Source: JACQFK01 sp964619955
Lineage (GTDB): Bacteria; Planctomycetota; MHYJ01; JACPRB01
Length of the DNA stretch: 64,000 nucleotides
Direction of reading: 5' to 3'
Assembly: GCA_964619955.1 (NCBI GenBank)
Contig: CAZUJF010000014.1
Location: 60,130-124,129 of the forward strand
Below, piece after piece: positions 9,339 to 17,117 of the stretch. Positions within the stretch are counted from its first letter, which is position 1. Every line of letters begins with the position of its first letter. The notes beneath the pieces were generated by a model. It saw only the letters and a program-made list of their open reading frames with translations, had not been told where the DNA came from and made no database searches. The position numbers and the translations under genes are program-made.

Positions 9339-9411
9339 GGATGGCTCCTCACGAGGGGGACAGACACGATGATTCCAATGATACCTTCGGGCGCCGGGTC
9401 GTCGCCAATAA

Positions 9412-9424
9412 ATAACCTCATTAT
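9412..9424. promoter_or_regulatory. Putative operator RTAAC-N3-GTTAY upstream of the 2-oxoacid oxidoreductase
   Basis: ATAAC-CTC-ATTAT is a one-mismatch copy of the palindrome, about 75 bp upstream of the start at 9338, inside an AT-rich patch in otherwise GC-rich DNA. Confidence 0.55.
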
Positions 9425-9619
9425 CTAAAAACGTCCCTCGCGCACCGGAGGCGCGGTTCGGGCCCGGCCGGAGCGCTGGACGGGAGTCTGTCATCGCAAT
9501 ATCGGGGCCGCGCGATTTCAGGGGGACGACCGCCGGGAGGAGGGAGGGGAGGGGCGTGGGATTTCGCGCGCTCGCGGGATTCTCCGCGGTCCCCCGGAAG
9601 GCTCCCGCCCCCGGGGGCG

Positions 9620-9634
9620 TGGCACGGGGATTGC
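9620..9634 (+). promoter_or_regulatory. Sigma-54 (-24/-12) promoter of the NnrS fusion gene
   Basis: TGGCAC-GGGGA-TTGC fits the sigma-54 consensus exactly: GG at 9621-9622 and GC at 9633-9634 with 10 bases between. Expected transcript start is near 9646, giving a leader of about 40 nt to the ATG at 9685. An enhancer-binding activator such as NorR would be required; none is in the window. Confidence 0.8.
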
Positions 9635-9684
9635 GCACCCGGGGGGCGGCAGGTGCGGCGGCCGGGTTTCGGAAGGAGCGAGGC

Positions 9685-11979
9685 ATGTCCCAGGCGTTCG
9701 CGATCGGTCCGGAAACCCGGATTTCGGAGCTGCTCGAACAGCGTCCCGAACTGCGCCCCGCCCTCCAGTCCCAGGGGATCGATCTCTGCTGCGGGGGCAG
9801 TCTGACCCTGACCCAGGCCGCCGAGCTCCGGGGCATTCCCGTGGCGGACCTGCTGGCGGCCCTGGGGGCCGCGCCCCCGCCGGGACAAGCGGCGCTCGTC
9901 GGCGGGAAGGATTCGCTCCGGGGCGTGCTGGCGGCGCATCCGGGGACGGGGGAGGTGTTCGCGCGGCACGGGCTCCTGGGATGCGGAGGAGCCGACGGGC
10001 CCGACGAGCGGATCGACTTTTTTGCGGCGGCCCACCGGGTCGATCTGGCGGTCCTGCTCCGGGAATTGAACGAGGCCGCCGCCCGCAAGCCGGAACCCGC
10101 GGCCGTCCCCGTCCAGCTGAGGCCTCCTCCGCCCCCGGAGCGGCCCCTCTTCGTGCCGTTCCTGAGGGCGGCGCTGCTGTCGACGGCGACGCTGGGGGCG
10201 AGCTTCGGCGCCTACAACCTGCTCGTCATCCACTGGGTGCTGGGGGAGCATCCCCCCTCCCACAACTGGGTCCACGCGGGATTCCAGATCTGGGGCTTCG
10301 TCCTGCTCTTCATCATGGGGATCTCCACCCACACGGTGCCCCGCTTTCTGGGACAGGCCCTCGCCTATCCGGGGGCGGTCCGCCAGGCCTGGTGGATCAC
10401 GATCCTGGCGCAGCTCCTCATCGGCTGGGGCCGTCTCGGGGAGCTTCTGCCGGGAACCGTGCCGGCCGCCGCCCTGGGGCCGGTCCTGCAAATCGCGGCC
10501 GTTCTGATCTGGGGCGCCGCGCTCTTCCGGACCTGGCGGCGTTCCGGGGCGACGCTCGAACTCTTCCACGTGTTCCTGGCCGTCGGCACCCTGTCCTGGC
10601 TGGCGGCGGCGGGAGCCCTGGTCGGAGGGGGTGTCGAGGCGGTGCTGGAAGGCGACGCGGAGGCCGCGGTCCGCTGGAATCAGGCCGTCTACGCCCTGGC
10701 GCTCTTCGGGGGGACGATGGGCTGGATCCAGGGGTTCCTGCTCCGCGTGGGCCCGGTCTTCCTGGGGCTGCGCGCGCCCTCCCGGCCCTGGCTGCTGCTG
10801 AGTCTCGGCACCGGTCCCCTGGGGGCCGCGCTGCTGGCGGCGGGGTCCCTGAGGGTGCGGCATCCGGAGGGGCTGCCCCTGATGGATGCGGGCCTGCTCG
10901 GCATCGGCCTGTCCCTGCTCTCCTACGTCCTCGGGTTCCGGCCCTTTTCCCGTCCGGCCTCCGAGGCGGCGGGGGAGCACGGCATCTTCCGGAAGGGCGT
11001 CCGCGGGGCCTGGGCGTTCGCGCTGCTCTTCGCGGGGCTGGCCGGAATCTACGGCGTGCGGAGCCTGGCGGGCTTTTCGGCGCCCGGGCTGCTGCTCGAC
11101 GGCGCCCGCCACGCCTTCACGGTGGGCTTCGTGTCGCTGCTGATCCTGTCGTTCGCGGGACGGGTGGTGCCGGTGTTCACGGGGGCGGATCTGCACCGTC
11201 CCCGGCTCTGGGCCTGGAGCCTGGCCCTGCTGGCGGCGGGCGTGCTGCTGCGGGAGGCCCAGGTCCTCGCCCCCGTCTTCCGGAGCCAGGTCCCGCTGTA
11301 CGTCTCGGGCCTGTCGGGGATGGTGGCGGCGGCCGGCATCGGCGGCGCGGCCTGGTCGATCTGGGGCACGCTGCGCGGGCGCCGCGACGCACGCCGTCCG
11401 GCGGCCGCTCCGGGGGTGATCAGCGCCGACGACAAGATCGCGGGGCTGCTGGAGGCCCATCCGGAGGCGCTGCCGATCCTCATCCAGGCCGGATTCACGC
11501 CGCTCGCCAATCCGGTGATGAGACGCATGATGGGGGGCATGGTGACGCTGCGCCAGGCCTGCGGGATGCACGGCATCGGACTGCCGGAGCTCCTGCAGCG
11601 CCTGCAAGAGGCGTGTCCGCACGGCCGCGCCGCCGCGCCGCCGCCGCCTCCGAAGCCCGCCGCCAGCGCCGGACCGCCGCCGACGCGGGAGGAGCTGATG
11701 GACGTGCTGCGCGGGGTCCGGGATCCCGAACTGGGGGCCAACATCGTCGACGTCGGCCTGGTCTACGAGATCACGCCGCGCGCCGGGGGCGACGTGGAAA
11801 TCCGCATGACGCTGACCGATCCGGCCTGTCCGCACGCGGCGGTCCTCCTGGAGCAGGTGCGCCGGGCCGTGGGCTCGCGTCCCGGCGTGCGTCATGTCGA
11901 GGTCGCCCTGGTCTTCGAGCCGCGCTGGACTCCGGAGCGCATGACCGAGGCGCTCCGCGTCAAACTGGGGGTCGCATGA
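9685..11979 (+). CDS. ScdA_N-NnrS-DUF1858-DUF59 fusion, putative NO-stress membrane protein
   Basis: A 764-residue fusion. Residues 10-60 are a DUF542/ScdA N-terminal domain with a CCGG motif at 35-38. Residues 75-130 are a related helical domain with GCGG at 99-102. Residues 153 to about 560 are an NnrS-like multi-spanning haem-copper membrane protein (HNWVHAGFQIWGF, GISTHTVPRFLGQ). Residues 578-645 are a DUF1858 domain, and 667-764 a DUF59/MIP18 Fe-S assembly domain with DPACPHA (Cys715). NnrS proteins protect cells against NO, ScdA-type proteins repair NO-damaged iron centres, and DUF59 proteins act in Fe-S cluster assembly, so the fusion reads as NO defence plus iron-centre repair. ATG 9685 follows GGAAGGAG; a longer frame would start before the sigma-54 promoter. 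It is followed in an ATGA overlap by the FmdE-like gene. Confidence 0.82.
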   Translation: MSQAFAIGPETRISELLEQRPELRPALQSQGIDLCCGGSLTLTQAAELRGIPVADLLAALGAAPPPGQAALVGGKDSLRGVLAAHPGTGEVFARHGLLGCGGADGPDERIDFFAAAHRVDLAVLLRELNEAAARKPEPAAVPVQLRPPPPPERPLFVPFLRAALLSTATLGASFGAYNLLVIHWVLGEHPPSHNWVHAGFQIWGFVLLFIMGISTHTVPRFLGQALAYPGAVRQAWWITILAQLLIGWGRLGELLPGTVPAAALGPVLQIAAVLIWGAALFRTWRRSGATLELFHVFLAVGTLSWLAAAGALVGGGVEAVLEGDAEAAVRWNQAVYALALFGGTMGWIQGFLLRVGPVFLGLRAPSRPWLLLSLGTGPLGAALLAAGSLRVRHPEGLPLMDAGLLGIGLSLLSYVLGFRPFSRPASEAAGEHGIFRKGVRGAWAFALLFAGLAGIYGVRSLAGFSAPGLLLDGARHAFTVGFVSLLILSFAGRVVPVFTGADLHRPRLWAWSLALLAAGVLLREAQVLAPVFRSQVPLYVSGLSGMVAAAGIGGAAWSIWGTLRGRRDARRPAAAPGVISADDKIAGLLEAHPEALPILIQAGFTPLANPVMRRMMGGMVTLRQACGMHGIGLPELLQRLQEACPHGRAAAPPPPPKPAASAGPPPTREELMDVLRGVRDPELGANIVDVGLVYEITPRAGGDVEIRMTLTDPACPHAAVLLEQVRRAVGSRPGVRHVEVALVFEPRWTPERMTEALRVKLGVA

Positions 11980-12569
11980 ACGCGGCAAGACCCGGGGTGA
12001 TCGCCTGCACGGATCCGCTGGCCGAACTCCTGGGGGCGCGGCGGCCCGGCGAGCCTTTCGAGTACGCCTACGCCGACGTGGTGAAGCTCAGCGGGCACTC
12101 CTGCCCGACCGTGGCGTCCGCCTTCCTGGCGACGGCGGCCGCCCTCGAGGCCCTCTATCCCGGGGCCCTGCCCGTCCGGGGTCAGATCGAGGTGGTCCTG
12201 GGCGGGGCTGAGGACGACGCCGCCCTGGGTCCCATGTCCCAGGTGATCGCGTTGATCACCGGGGCGGCGGGTCCGACCGGCTTCGGAGGCCTGATGGGGA
12301 GGCACCGGCGGCGCGACCTGCTGCGCTTCGATCCCTCCCTGGAGGGGCGGATCCGCTTCCGGAGGACCGACACGGGGGACGCCGTGGAGCTGACCTGCAC
12401 GCCCTCCCGGGTTCCCTCGCCGCCGGAGCTGGGAGGGCTGCTGTCGGCGGCGCTGAGCGGCCGGGGGACGCCCGCCGAACGCGGCCGTTTCGCGGAGCTC
12501 TGGCAGCAGCGCGTCACGGAGATGCTCGGGGGGGACCGCGACCGGGTGGTGCAGCTGCGCCGGCTCTGA
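11976..12569 (+). CDS. FmdE-like protein, function unknown
   Basis: A cytoplasmic protein of 197 residues. The stretch VVKLSGHSCPTVASAFLATAA near residue 32 resembles the FmdE domain, where a conserved His-x-Cys binds metal in formylmethanofuran dehydrogenase E-type proteins. A second conserved-looking patch is LGPMSQVIALITGAAGPTGFGG. Its ATG overlaps the TGA of the NnrS fusion, so both come from the same sigma-54 promoter. Co-transcription with the NnrS fusion suggests a part in metal or redox handling during NO exposure, but the reaction is unknown. Confidence 0.65.
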   Translation: MNAARPGVIACTDPLAELLGARRPGEPFEYAYADVVKLSGHSCPTVASAFLATAAALEALYPGALPVRGQIEVVLGGAEDDAALGPMSQVIALITGAAGPTGFGGLMGRHRRRDLLRFDPSLEGRIRFRRTDTGDAVELTCTPSRVPSPPELGGLLSAALSGRGTPAERGRFAELWQQRVTEMLGGDRDRVVQLRRL

Positions 12570-12599
12570 ACCCCGCCGGGACATGAAACGCCCGTTTCG

Positions 12600-12612
12600 T
12601 TGACGCCGTTAT
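12600..12612. promoter_or_regulatory. Putative operator, RTAAC-N3-GTTAY type
   Basis: TTGAC-GCC-GTTAT has an exact right half and a left half with two changes. It lies 28 bp upstream of the ATG at 12640. Confidence 0.45.
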
Positions 12613-12639
12613 GTAGTCACTCGGACTTCGGGAGGACTG

Positions 12640-13053
12640 ATGCCGATACCCGTGTCGTTCGACGCCGTGCGGGGGGAGCACTGGGTGGACTCCGTGGCCC
12701 ACGGCCGTCCTCTCGGCGGCGTCTTCGGGGTGGACGAACTGCTGGCGCTCGCGGGCGCCTGTCTCTTCGCGGCGAGAACCCAGAGGCAGACCCTAGAGGG
12801 GCGGGTGGCGGAAGCCTCGCTGCCGGCGGAGTGCCGGGGGCTCGCCTCCGATTTCGAGGCCGAGCTGCACGCCGCGATCGACGTCTATGCCGGGCTGGCG
12901 GAGGCGCTGTACGACATGAAATACGAGGACTGCTACGAGCCGCAGGTCCGGGCGGTGGTGTGTTCGGTGGAGGGGCGGTCCCGGGTGGTCCCGCTCCAGG
13001 GATACCGGCCGCAGGCCGGGGATGGCCCGCATGCCGGCCCGATGGATCTTTGA
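12640..13053 (+). CDS. Hypothetical cytoplasmic protein
   Basis: A 137-residue protein I do not recognise. It has no signal peptide or membrane segment and is mostly predicted helical (VDELLALAGACLFAARTQRQ, AELHAAIDVYAGLAEALYDM). Two cysteines lie in DCYEPQVRAVVCSVEGRS. The start is supported by GGGAGG a few bases upstream. It stands alone between the FmdE-like gene and the convergent nosL, and has its own operator-like site, which makes it a probable member of the same regulon as the nod-like gene. Coding use is like that of its neighbours. Confidence 0.6.
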   Translation: MPIPVSFDAVRGEHWVDSVAHGRPLGGVFGVDELLALAGACLFAARTQRQTLEGRVAEASLPAECRGLASDFEAELHAAIDVYAGLAEALYDMKYEDCYEPQVRAVVCSVEGRSRVVPLQGYRPQAGDGPHAGPMDL

Positions 13054-13065
13054 GGGCCGGGGCCC

Positions 13066-13476
13066 CTACTCGGGGCGTCCGTGCCGCGCGAACTCCTCGA
13101 ATCCGAAGGTCCGCCCGCTGAAGGACGCGGCGGTCTGCGGCGATTCGAAGGCCGCCAGCTCGGAGGCCATGGGGGTCTTGAGGCCCTTCCGGCGGGCGTA
13201 GACCGCGCGCCGGGCGTCGATCCAGCGGCCGCCGGCATGATCGACGACCCAGACTTCGGCGGGGGGCGGCCCCTTCTTGAGCCGCTCCGCCAGGCAGCCC
13301 AGATCGTCGAACTTCGCCACCGCGCCTCCGGCCTGCCGCAGCTGGGCCGCGTAGGGAAGTTCGCTGATGATCATCCGGCAGACGTCGCACGCGTCCTCGC
13401 CGAGCGCCAGGGGCGCGGGTCCGGTGGAGGGCTCCCCGCAGGCGGCCAGGAGCAGGATCCACCACGCGCGCCTCAT
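13066..13476 (-). CDS. nosL: NosL copper chaperone lipoprotein
   Basis: A 136-residue lipoprotein: a short hydrophobic signal ends in the lipobox LAAC with Cys13. The hallmark motif DACDVCRMIIS provides the Cys-x-x-Cys-x-Met type ligands that let NosL bind Cu(I) and deliver it to NosZ. The following YAAQL, FDDLGCL and WVVDHAGGRWIDARRAVY segments also fit NosL. Last gene of the nos operon; its start overlaps the nosY stop by ATGA. It acts outside the cytoplasmic membrane. Confidence 0.9.
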   Translation of the reverse strand: MRRAWWILLLAACGEPSTGPAPLALGEDACDVCRMIISELPYAAQLRQAGGAVAKFDDLGCLAERLKKGPPPAEVWVVDHAGGRWIDARRAVYARRKGLKTPMASELAAFESPQTAASFSGRTFGFEEFARHGRPE

Positions 13477-14291
13477 CGGACGTTCATCCTCCGGAAGATG
13501 CCCCACCCCGCGAGGGCCATGCCGCCGGTCCACGCGAGCAGGACGCCGCCCAGCAGGGCCGCCGCGCCGGCCGTGCCGAACGCCTTGACGGCGTAGATGC
13601 CGGAGGGCCCGAGCACCTCGAGCTTGGTCGAGAGCGTCAGCAGGCAGAAGACCTTGGCGGCCTGGAGCGGGTTCAGGAGGGCGGTCCAGAAGAGGGCGGA
13701 GGGCCCCAGCAGGCCGCCCACCACCAGGCCGAGGGAGGCGGCGTCGAGCACGAAGGCGAAGAGCACCCAGATCATCAGGACGGTCACGAGGGCCCGCATC
13801 CGGGAGGCGGCGGCCACGCCCACCAGGGTTCCCCCCGCCAGGCTCGCCAGGCCCAGCAGCACCGCGGTCAGCGCGAGCGTGAGGAACGCGGCGGCTCCGG
13901 AGGTGCCGGTCTCCCAGCCGACGATGAATCCCGCCAGGCCCAGGCCCAGGCTGATCGAGAGGGCGAGGCTGATGCCCTGTCCGCCCAGCTTCGAGACGAA
14001 CACGGCCCCGCGGCCGACCGGCTGGGCCAGGAGGTATCCGAGCGTGCCGTCCTCGCGTTCGCCGGCGAGGCCCAGGGCGCCCACGAGCAGCCCCAGGAGG
14101 GGCACGAAGAGCAGCATGAGGTTGAGCAGCCCCGCGACGGTCCGGCTGAACCCCGCGAAGCCCAGCGCATCCGCGCCGGAGAATCCGAGGTAGGACACCC
14201 CCAGCGCCAGCACGCAGAAGACGCCCGTGACGCCGGCGAACCAGCGGCTCCGGACGGCGTCCCGGAGTTCCCGGGCCAGCAGGATGTTCAT
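13473..14291 (-). CDS. nosY: NosY ABC-transporter permease for NosZ maturation
   Basis: A 272-residue integral membrane protein with about six hydrophobic segments. The N-terminus (MNILLARELRDAVRSRWF) and the AGEREDGTLGYLLAQPVGR segment after the second helix are typical of ABC-2 type permeases such as NosY. With NosF it forms the ATP-driven part of the NosDFY complex that passes copper to NosZ or its assembly partners. Start and stop overlap nosF and nosL respectively, so expression is coupled. Confidence 0.9.
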   Translation of the reverse strand: MNILLARELRDAVRSRWFAGVTGVFCVLALGVSYLGFSGADALGFAGFSRTVAGLLNLMLLFVPLLGLLVGALGLAGEREDGTLGYLLAQPVGRGAVFVSKLGGQGISLALSISLGLGLAGFIVGWETGTSGAAAFLTLALTAVLLGLASLAGGTLVGVAAASRMRALVTVLMIWVLFAFVLDAASLGLVVGGLLGPSALFWTALLNPLQAAKVFCLLTLSTKLEVLGPSGIYAVKAFGTAGAAALLGGVLLAWTGGMALAGWGIFRRMNVR

Positions 14292-15163
14292 GCGTCCTCC
14301 CCCTCCTCGGGGATCCTGAGGCGGATCCGGCGCGGTTCCACGCCCGCCTCCCGGAGACGCTGCAGCAGGGCGGGGGCCTCCTGCGCGGGGATCGAGACGT
14401 CGAACGAGCCGTTCCAGACGGGCAGCGGGCGGGCTTCGGGGCAGGACAGGATCCCCGGGAGGAGGCTCTTCTCGGCCTCCCCATGAGCCTCGATGCTGAG
14501 GATCATGCGGTTCGCGGGGAAGACCTGCTCCGGCGATCCTTCGCGCGCGACCCGTCCCTCCTCCAGCAGGATCACCCGGTCCGCGAGCGAATGGACCTCG
14601 CTGTGGCGGTGGGAGGACAGCAGGATCGTCTTGCCCGCCTTCTTGAAACCGGCGAGCAGCGCGAGGAGGTCCCGGCGGGCGGCGGGGTCCAGGTTCGCCG
14701 TGGCCTCGTCCAGGAGCATCAGCGGCGGATCCCCGATGAGCGCGGCGGCGACGGAGAGCCGCTGCTGCATCCCGCCGGAGAAGATCTCGATGCGGCGGTC
14801 GGCGTCCGCTTCCAGGCCCACCTGCTTCAGGGCCTCGTCGGCGCGGCCCGGAGGCACCCGCCGGAGGGCGGCCAGGAAGCGCAGGGCCTCCCGGGCCGTC
14901 ATGGGATGGAAGGCCGGATGCTGGGGGACGTAGCCCAGGCGCGCCCGGGCTTCCGGGCCGCGGGCCCGGGCGTCGAGGCCGTCGATCTCGATCGTTCCCT
15001 CGTGCCGGATCAGGCCGAGGATGCATTTGAGCAGGGTGGTCTTGCCCGCCCCGTTGGGGCCCATCAGCGCCACGGTCTCGCCCCGGCGGACCGAGAACGA
15101 GAGCCCCTGCAGGACGCGGCGCGTCCCGAAGGAGGCCGAGACGCCCTCGACGCGGAGGATCAT
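14288..15163 (-). CDS. nosF: NosF ABC-transporter ATPase
   Basis: A 291-residue ATPase with Walker A GPNGAGKTT, signature FSGGMQQRLS, Walker B LMLLDEATANLD and switch His in SSHRHSEV. The C-terminal 70 residues form a small additional domain, as in other NosF proteins. It powers the NosDFY complex on the cytoplasmic face. ATG 15163 overlaps the nosD stop at 15160, and the stop overlaps nosY. Confidence 0.92.
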   Translation of the reverse strand: MILRVEGVSASFGTRRVLQGLSFSVRRGETVALMGPNGAGKTTLLKCILGLIRHEGTIEIDGLDARARGPEARARLGYVPQHPAFHPMTAREALRFLAALRRVPPGRADEALKQVGLEADADRRIEIFSGGMQQRLSVAAALIGDPPLMLLDEATANLDPAARRDLLALLAGFKKAGKTILLSSHRHSEVHSLADRVILLEEGRVAREGSPEQVFPANRMILSIEAHGEAEKSLLPGILSCPEARPLPVWNGSFDVSIPAQEAPALLQRLREAGVEPRRIRLRIPEEGEDA

Positions 15164-16458
15164 CGCAGGCTCCGCCAGGCCCAGAAGGCCGCCCCGAGGG
15201 GGATGAACGTGAACGCGAACGTCAGCAGCATCATGTCCGGATGGAAGCGGGCCCCGGGATCCCTCCGGGCCACCGTGGGACGGACGGAGGGCCGGGCGTC
15301 CTCCAGTTGCAGCTCCCCCGCGCTCGAGGGGAAGATCCGGCCCGCCCGTTCGATCGCCAGGATCGAGGGGCTGAACCTGAGAAAGGCCAGCTCCGGGTGC
15401 GCGGAGGTCAGCGATTCGTAGACGCTCTCGGGGCGGTAGGGGATCTCGCTGAAGCCGTCCCCGTCGGCGTCGTAGGCGGGGTGATCCCCCCAGTAGTTCC
15501 CCTCCCAGAGGTTCTTGCGGGAGTCCACGCGGCCCAGGAACTCGACGTGGGCCAGGTTGTCGACGAAGGTGTTCGCCTCGAAGCGCACGCGCCGCGTGTC
15601 GGGCAGGATCGAGACGCCCGCGTCGTTGAGGGCGAACACGTTGCGCCGGATCGTGCAGGACGCGTTCTCCTGGCTGGGCGAATTGTCGAAGAAGATGCCG
15701 CGCGTGTTGTCGACGAACACGTTGTCCTCCGCCAGGACGTCGTCGGCGTCCTTCAGGAGCATCCCGTAGGCGCTGGGGCCGCGGCTGCGTTCGAAGCGGT
15801 TGTTCTTCATGCGGATGCGCCGGCTGTACATGATCGTCCCTCCGACCTGGTTGTCGGAGAATACATTGCCCACGAACTCGTTGTCGTCGCAATTCATGTA
15901 GTGCAGGCCGTAGCGGCTCCGCACGATCCGGCAGTCGCGGACTTGCGTGCCGCGGGCGAACCAGATGATGAAGTCCCGGGAGTCCGTCATCTCGATCTGC
16001 TCGAGCAGAGTGTCATGGGAGTACCAGAGGCGCACCCCGTCGCCCCGCCGCGGCATGGGGAGGGCCTTGCCCCCGATCTTCAGGCGCCGGAAGAAACAGC
16101 CGGAGGACTGGGAGATGTAGAGGCCGAAGAGGACGTCCTCCAGCCGGCAGTCCTCGATGCGGGACCCGGAGGCGTTCTCAAGGCGGACGCCGGCGTCCTC
16201 CTCGGAGAAGCTGTCCCCGCTGCCCCGGATCGTCAGGCGGCGCAGGACGACGGCGGCGTCCGTCACGGAGACGATCGTGCCCCGGCCCCCGCCGTCGAGG
16301 ATCGCCCCGTCCCCGCCGTCGATCGTCAGGGGTTTCCCGATGCGGACATGCTCCCGGTACACCCCGGCCGGCAGCGACAGGAGGCCGCCGGAGGGCGTCC
16401 GGTCGATCCGCTCCTGGAGCGTGGCCTGCAGGAGGAGGGCGGCGAGTTCAGGGAGCAT
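15160..16458 (-). CDS. nosD: NosD periplasmic beta-helix protein
   Basis: A 432-residue right-handed parallel beta-helix of the NosD/CASH type. The repeats include TIDGGDGAILDGGGRGT, RIEDCRLEDVLFGLYISQSSGC and NNRFERSRGPSAYGMLLKDADDVLAEDNVF. A signal-like N-terminus (MLPELAALLLQA) comes first and a single C-terminal hydrophobic helix (MMLLTFAFTFIPLGAAFWAW) may anchor it. NosD is the extracytoplasmic part of the NosDFY copper-delivery complex for NosZ. The start overlaps the end of the nosB-like gene by 11 bases. Confidence 0.92.
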   Translation of the reverse strand: MLPELAALLLQATLQERIDRTPSGGLLSLPAGVYREHVRIGKPLTIDGGDGAILDGGGRGTIVSVTDAAVVLRRLTIRGSGDSFSEEDAGVRLENASGSRIEDCRLEDVLFGLYISQSSGCFFRRLKIGGKALPMPRRGDGVRLWYSHDTLLEQIEMTDSRDFIIWFARGTQVRDCRIVRSRYGLHYMNCDDNEFVGNVFSDNQVGGTIMYSRRIRMKNNRFERSRGPSAYGMLLKDADDVLAEDNVFVDNTRGIFFDNSPSQENASCTIRRNVFALNDAGVSILPDTRRVRFEANTFVDNLAHVEFLGRVDSRKNLWEGNYWGDHPAYDADGDGFSEIPYRPESVYESLTSAHPELAFLRFSPSILAIERAGRIFPSSAGELQLEDARPSVRPTVARRDPGARFHPDMMLLTFAFTFIPLGAAFWAWRSLR

Positions 16459-17116
16459 CGTGGCCCGCCCCCGGGGCTGAGGGCCTGCTCAGCTTGCGTC
16501 CGATCATCGCGGCGGCGGCCAGGAGGACGGCGCCCGCGATCTGGAGATAGGTGCCGGGTCCGAGGCTGGAGGTGACGTCGAAGTTGGCGATCTTCTGGGT
16601 GCCGATCAGCTTCGGGGTGAACGGTTTGACGGTCATGCTCATGGGGCTCGTGGGGTCCAGCGCATGTCCGGTGTACCACAACCAGGCGTAGAGGTCGACC
16701 AGCATGCCGATCGGAAAGAGGACCAGGGGCAGGAGGAAGAGGACCTGCCAGAAGGATTTCTTGAACGCGGAGGCCACGATCGCCGAAAGGCAGACGGCCA
16801 CGAGGAGGAAGGCCCCCACCTGCCGCTCCAGGACGGCCATCTGGGCCACGGGCCTCATGCCGACATAGTGGTTGAGGATGTCGACCTCCTGCACGTCCCC
16901 CTCGACATGGTTCAGGTAGACCTGCAGGTTCAGGCCGTAGGGATACTGGGGCGCGACGAAACGGCTCACCCAGAGGGGCTGGGTGAAGCTCAGGGCGAAG
17001 AGGCCGCAGACCAGGACCGCGAAACCCACCCGGACCGGGGTCCGCGTCAGCCAGCCCCAGGTTTCCGAGGGGCTGGGGGCCGGCGGGGCCCCGGTCCGGG
17101 TTGCGGGGGCTTCCAT
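16448..17116 (-). CDS. nosB: NosB-like integral membrane protein of a clade II nos cluster
   Basis: A 222-residue membrane protein with about four hydrophobic segments: VRVGFAVLVCGLFALSF, GAFLLVAVCLSAIVASAF, WQVLFLLPLVLFPIGMLVDLYAW and a C-terminal helix. The loop NHYVGMRPV looks conserved. It lies directly between nosZ and nosD with a 1-base gap, the place of nosB in clade II (atypical) nos clusters such as that of Wolinella. The symbol rests on position, size and topology, not on a recognised catalytic motif. Its role in N2O respiration is not defined at the level of a reaction. Confidence 0.7.
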   Translation of the reverse strand: MEAPATRTGAPPAPSPSETWGWLTRTPVRVGFAVLVCGLFALSFTQPLWVSRFVAPQYPYGLNLQVYLNHVEGDVQEVDILNHYVGMRPVAQMAVLERQVGAFLLVAVCLSAIVASAFKKSFWQVLFLLPLVLFPIGMLVDLYAWLWYTGHALDPTSPMSMTVKPFTPKLIGTQKIANFDVTSSLGPGTYLQIAGAVLLAAAAMIGRKLSRPSAPGAGHDAP

Positions 17117-17117
17117 C

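Noticed and set aside
9339..9411. A possible sigma-54 site for the 2-oxoacid oxidoreductase (minus-strand GG-N10-GC)
   Set aside because: The -12 part reads CGGC rather than TTGC, so it does not match the other six sites.
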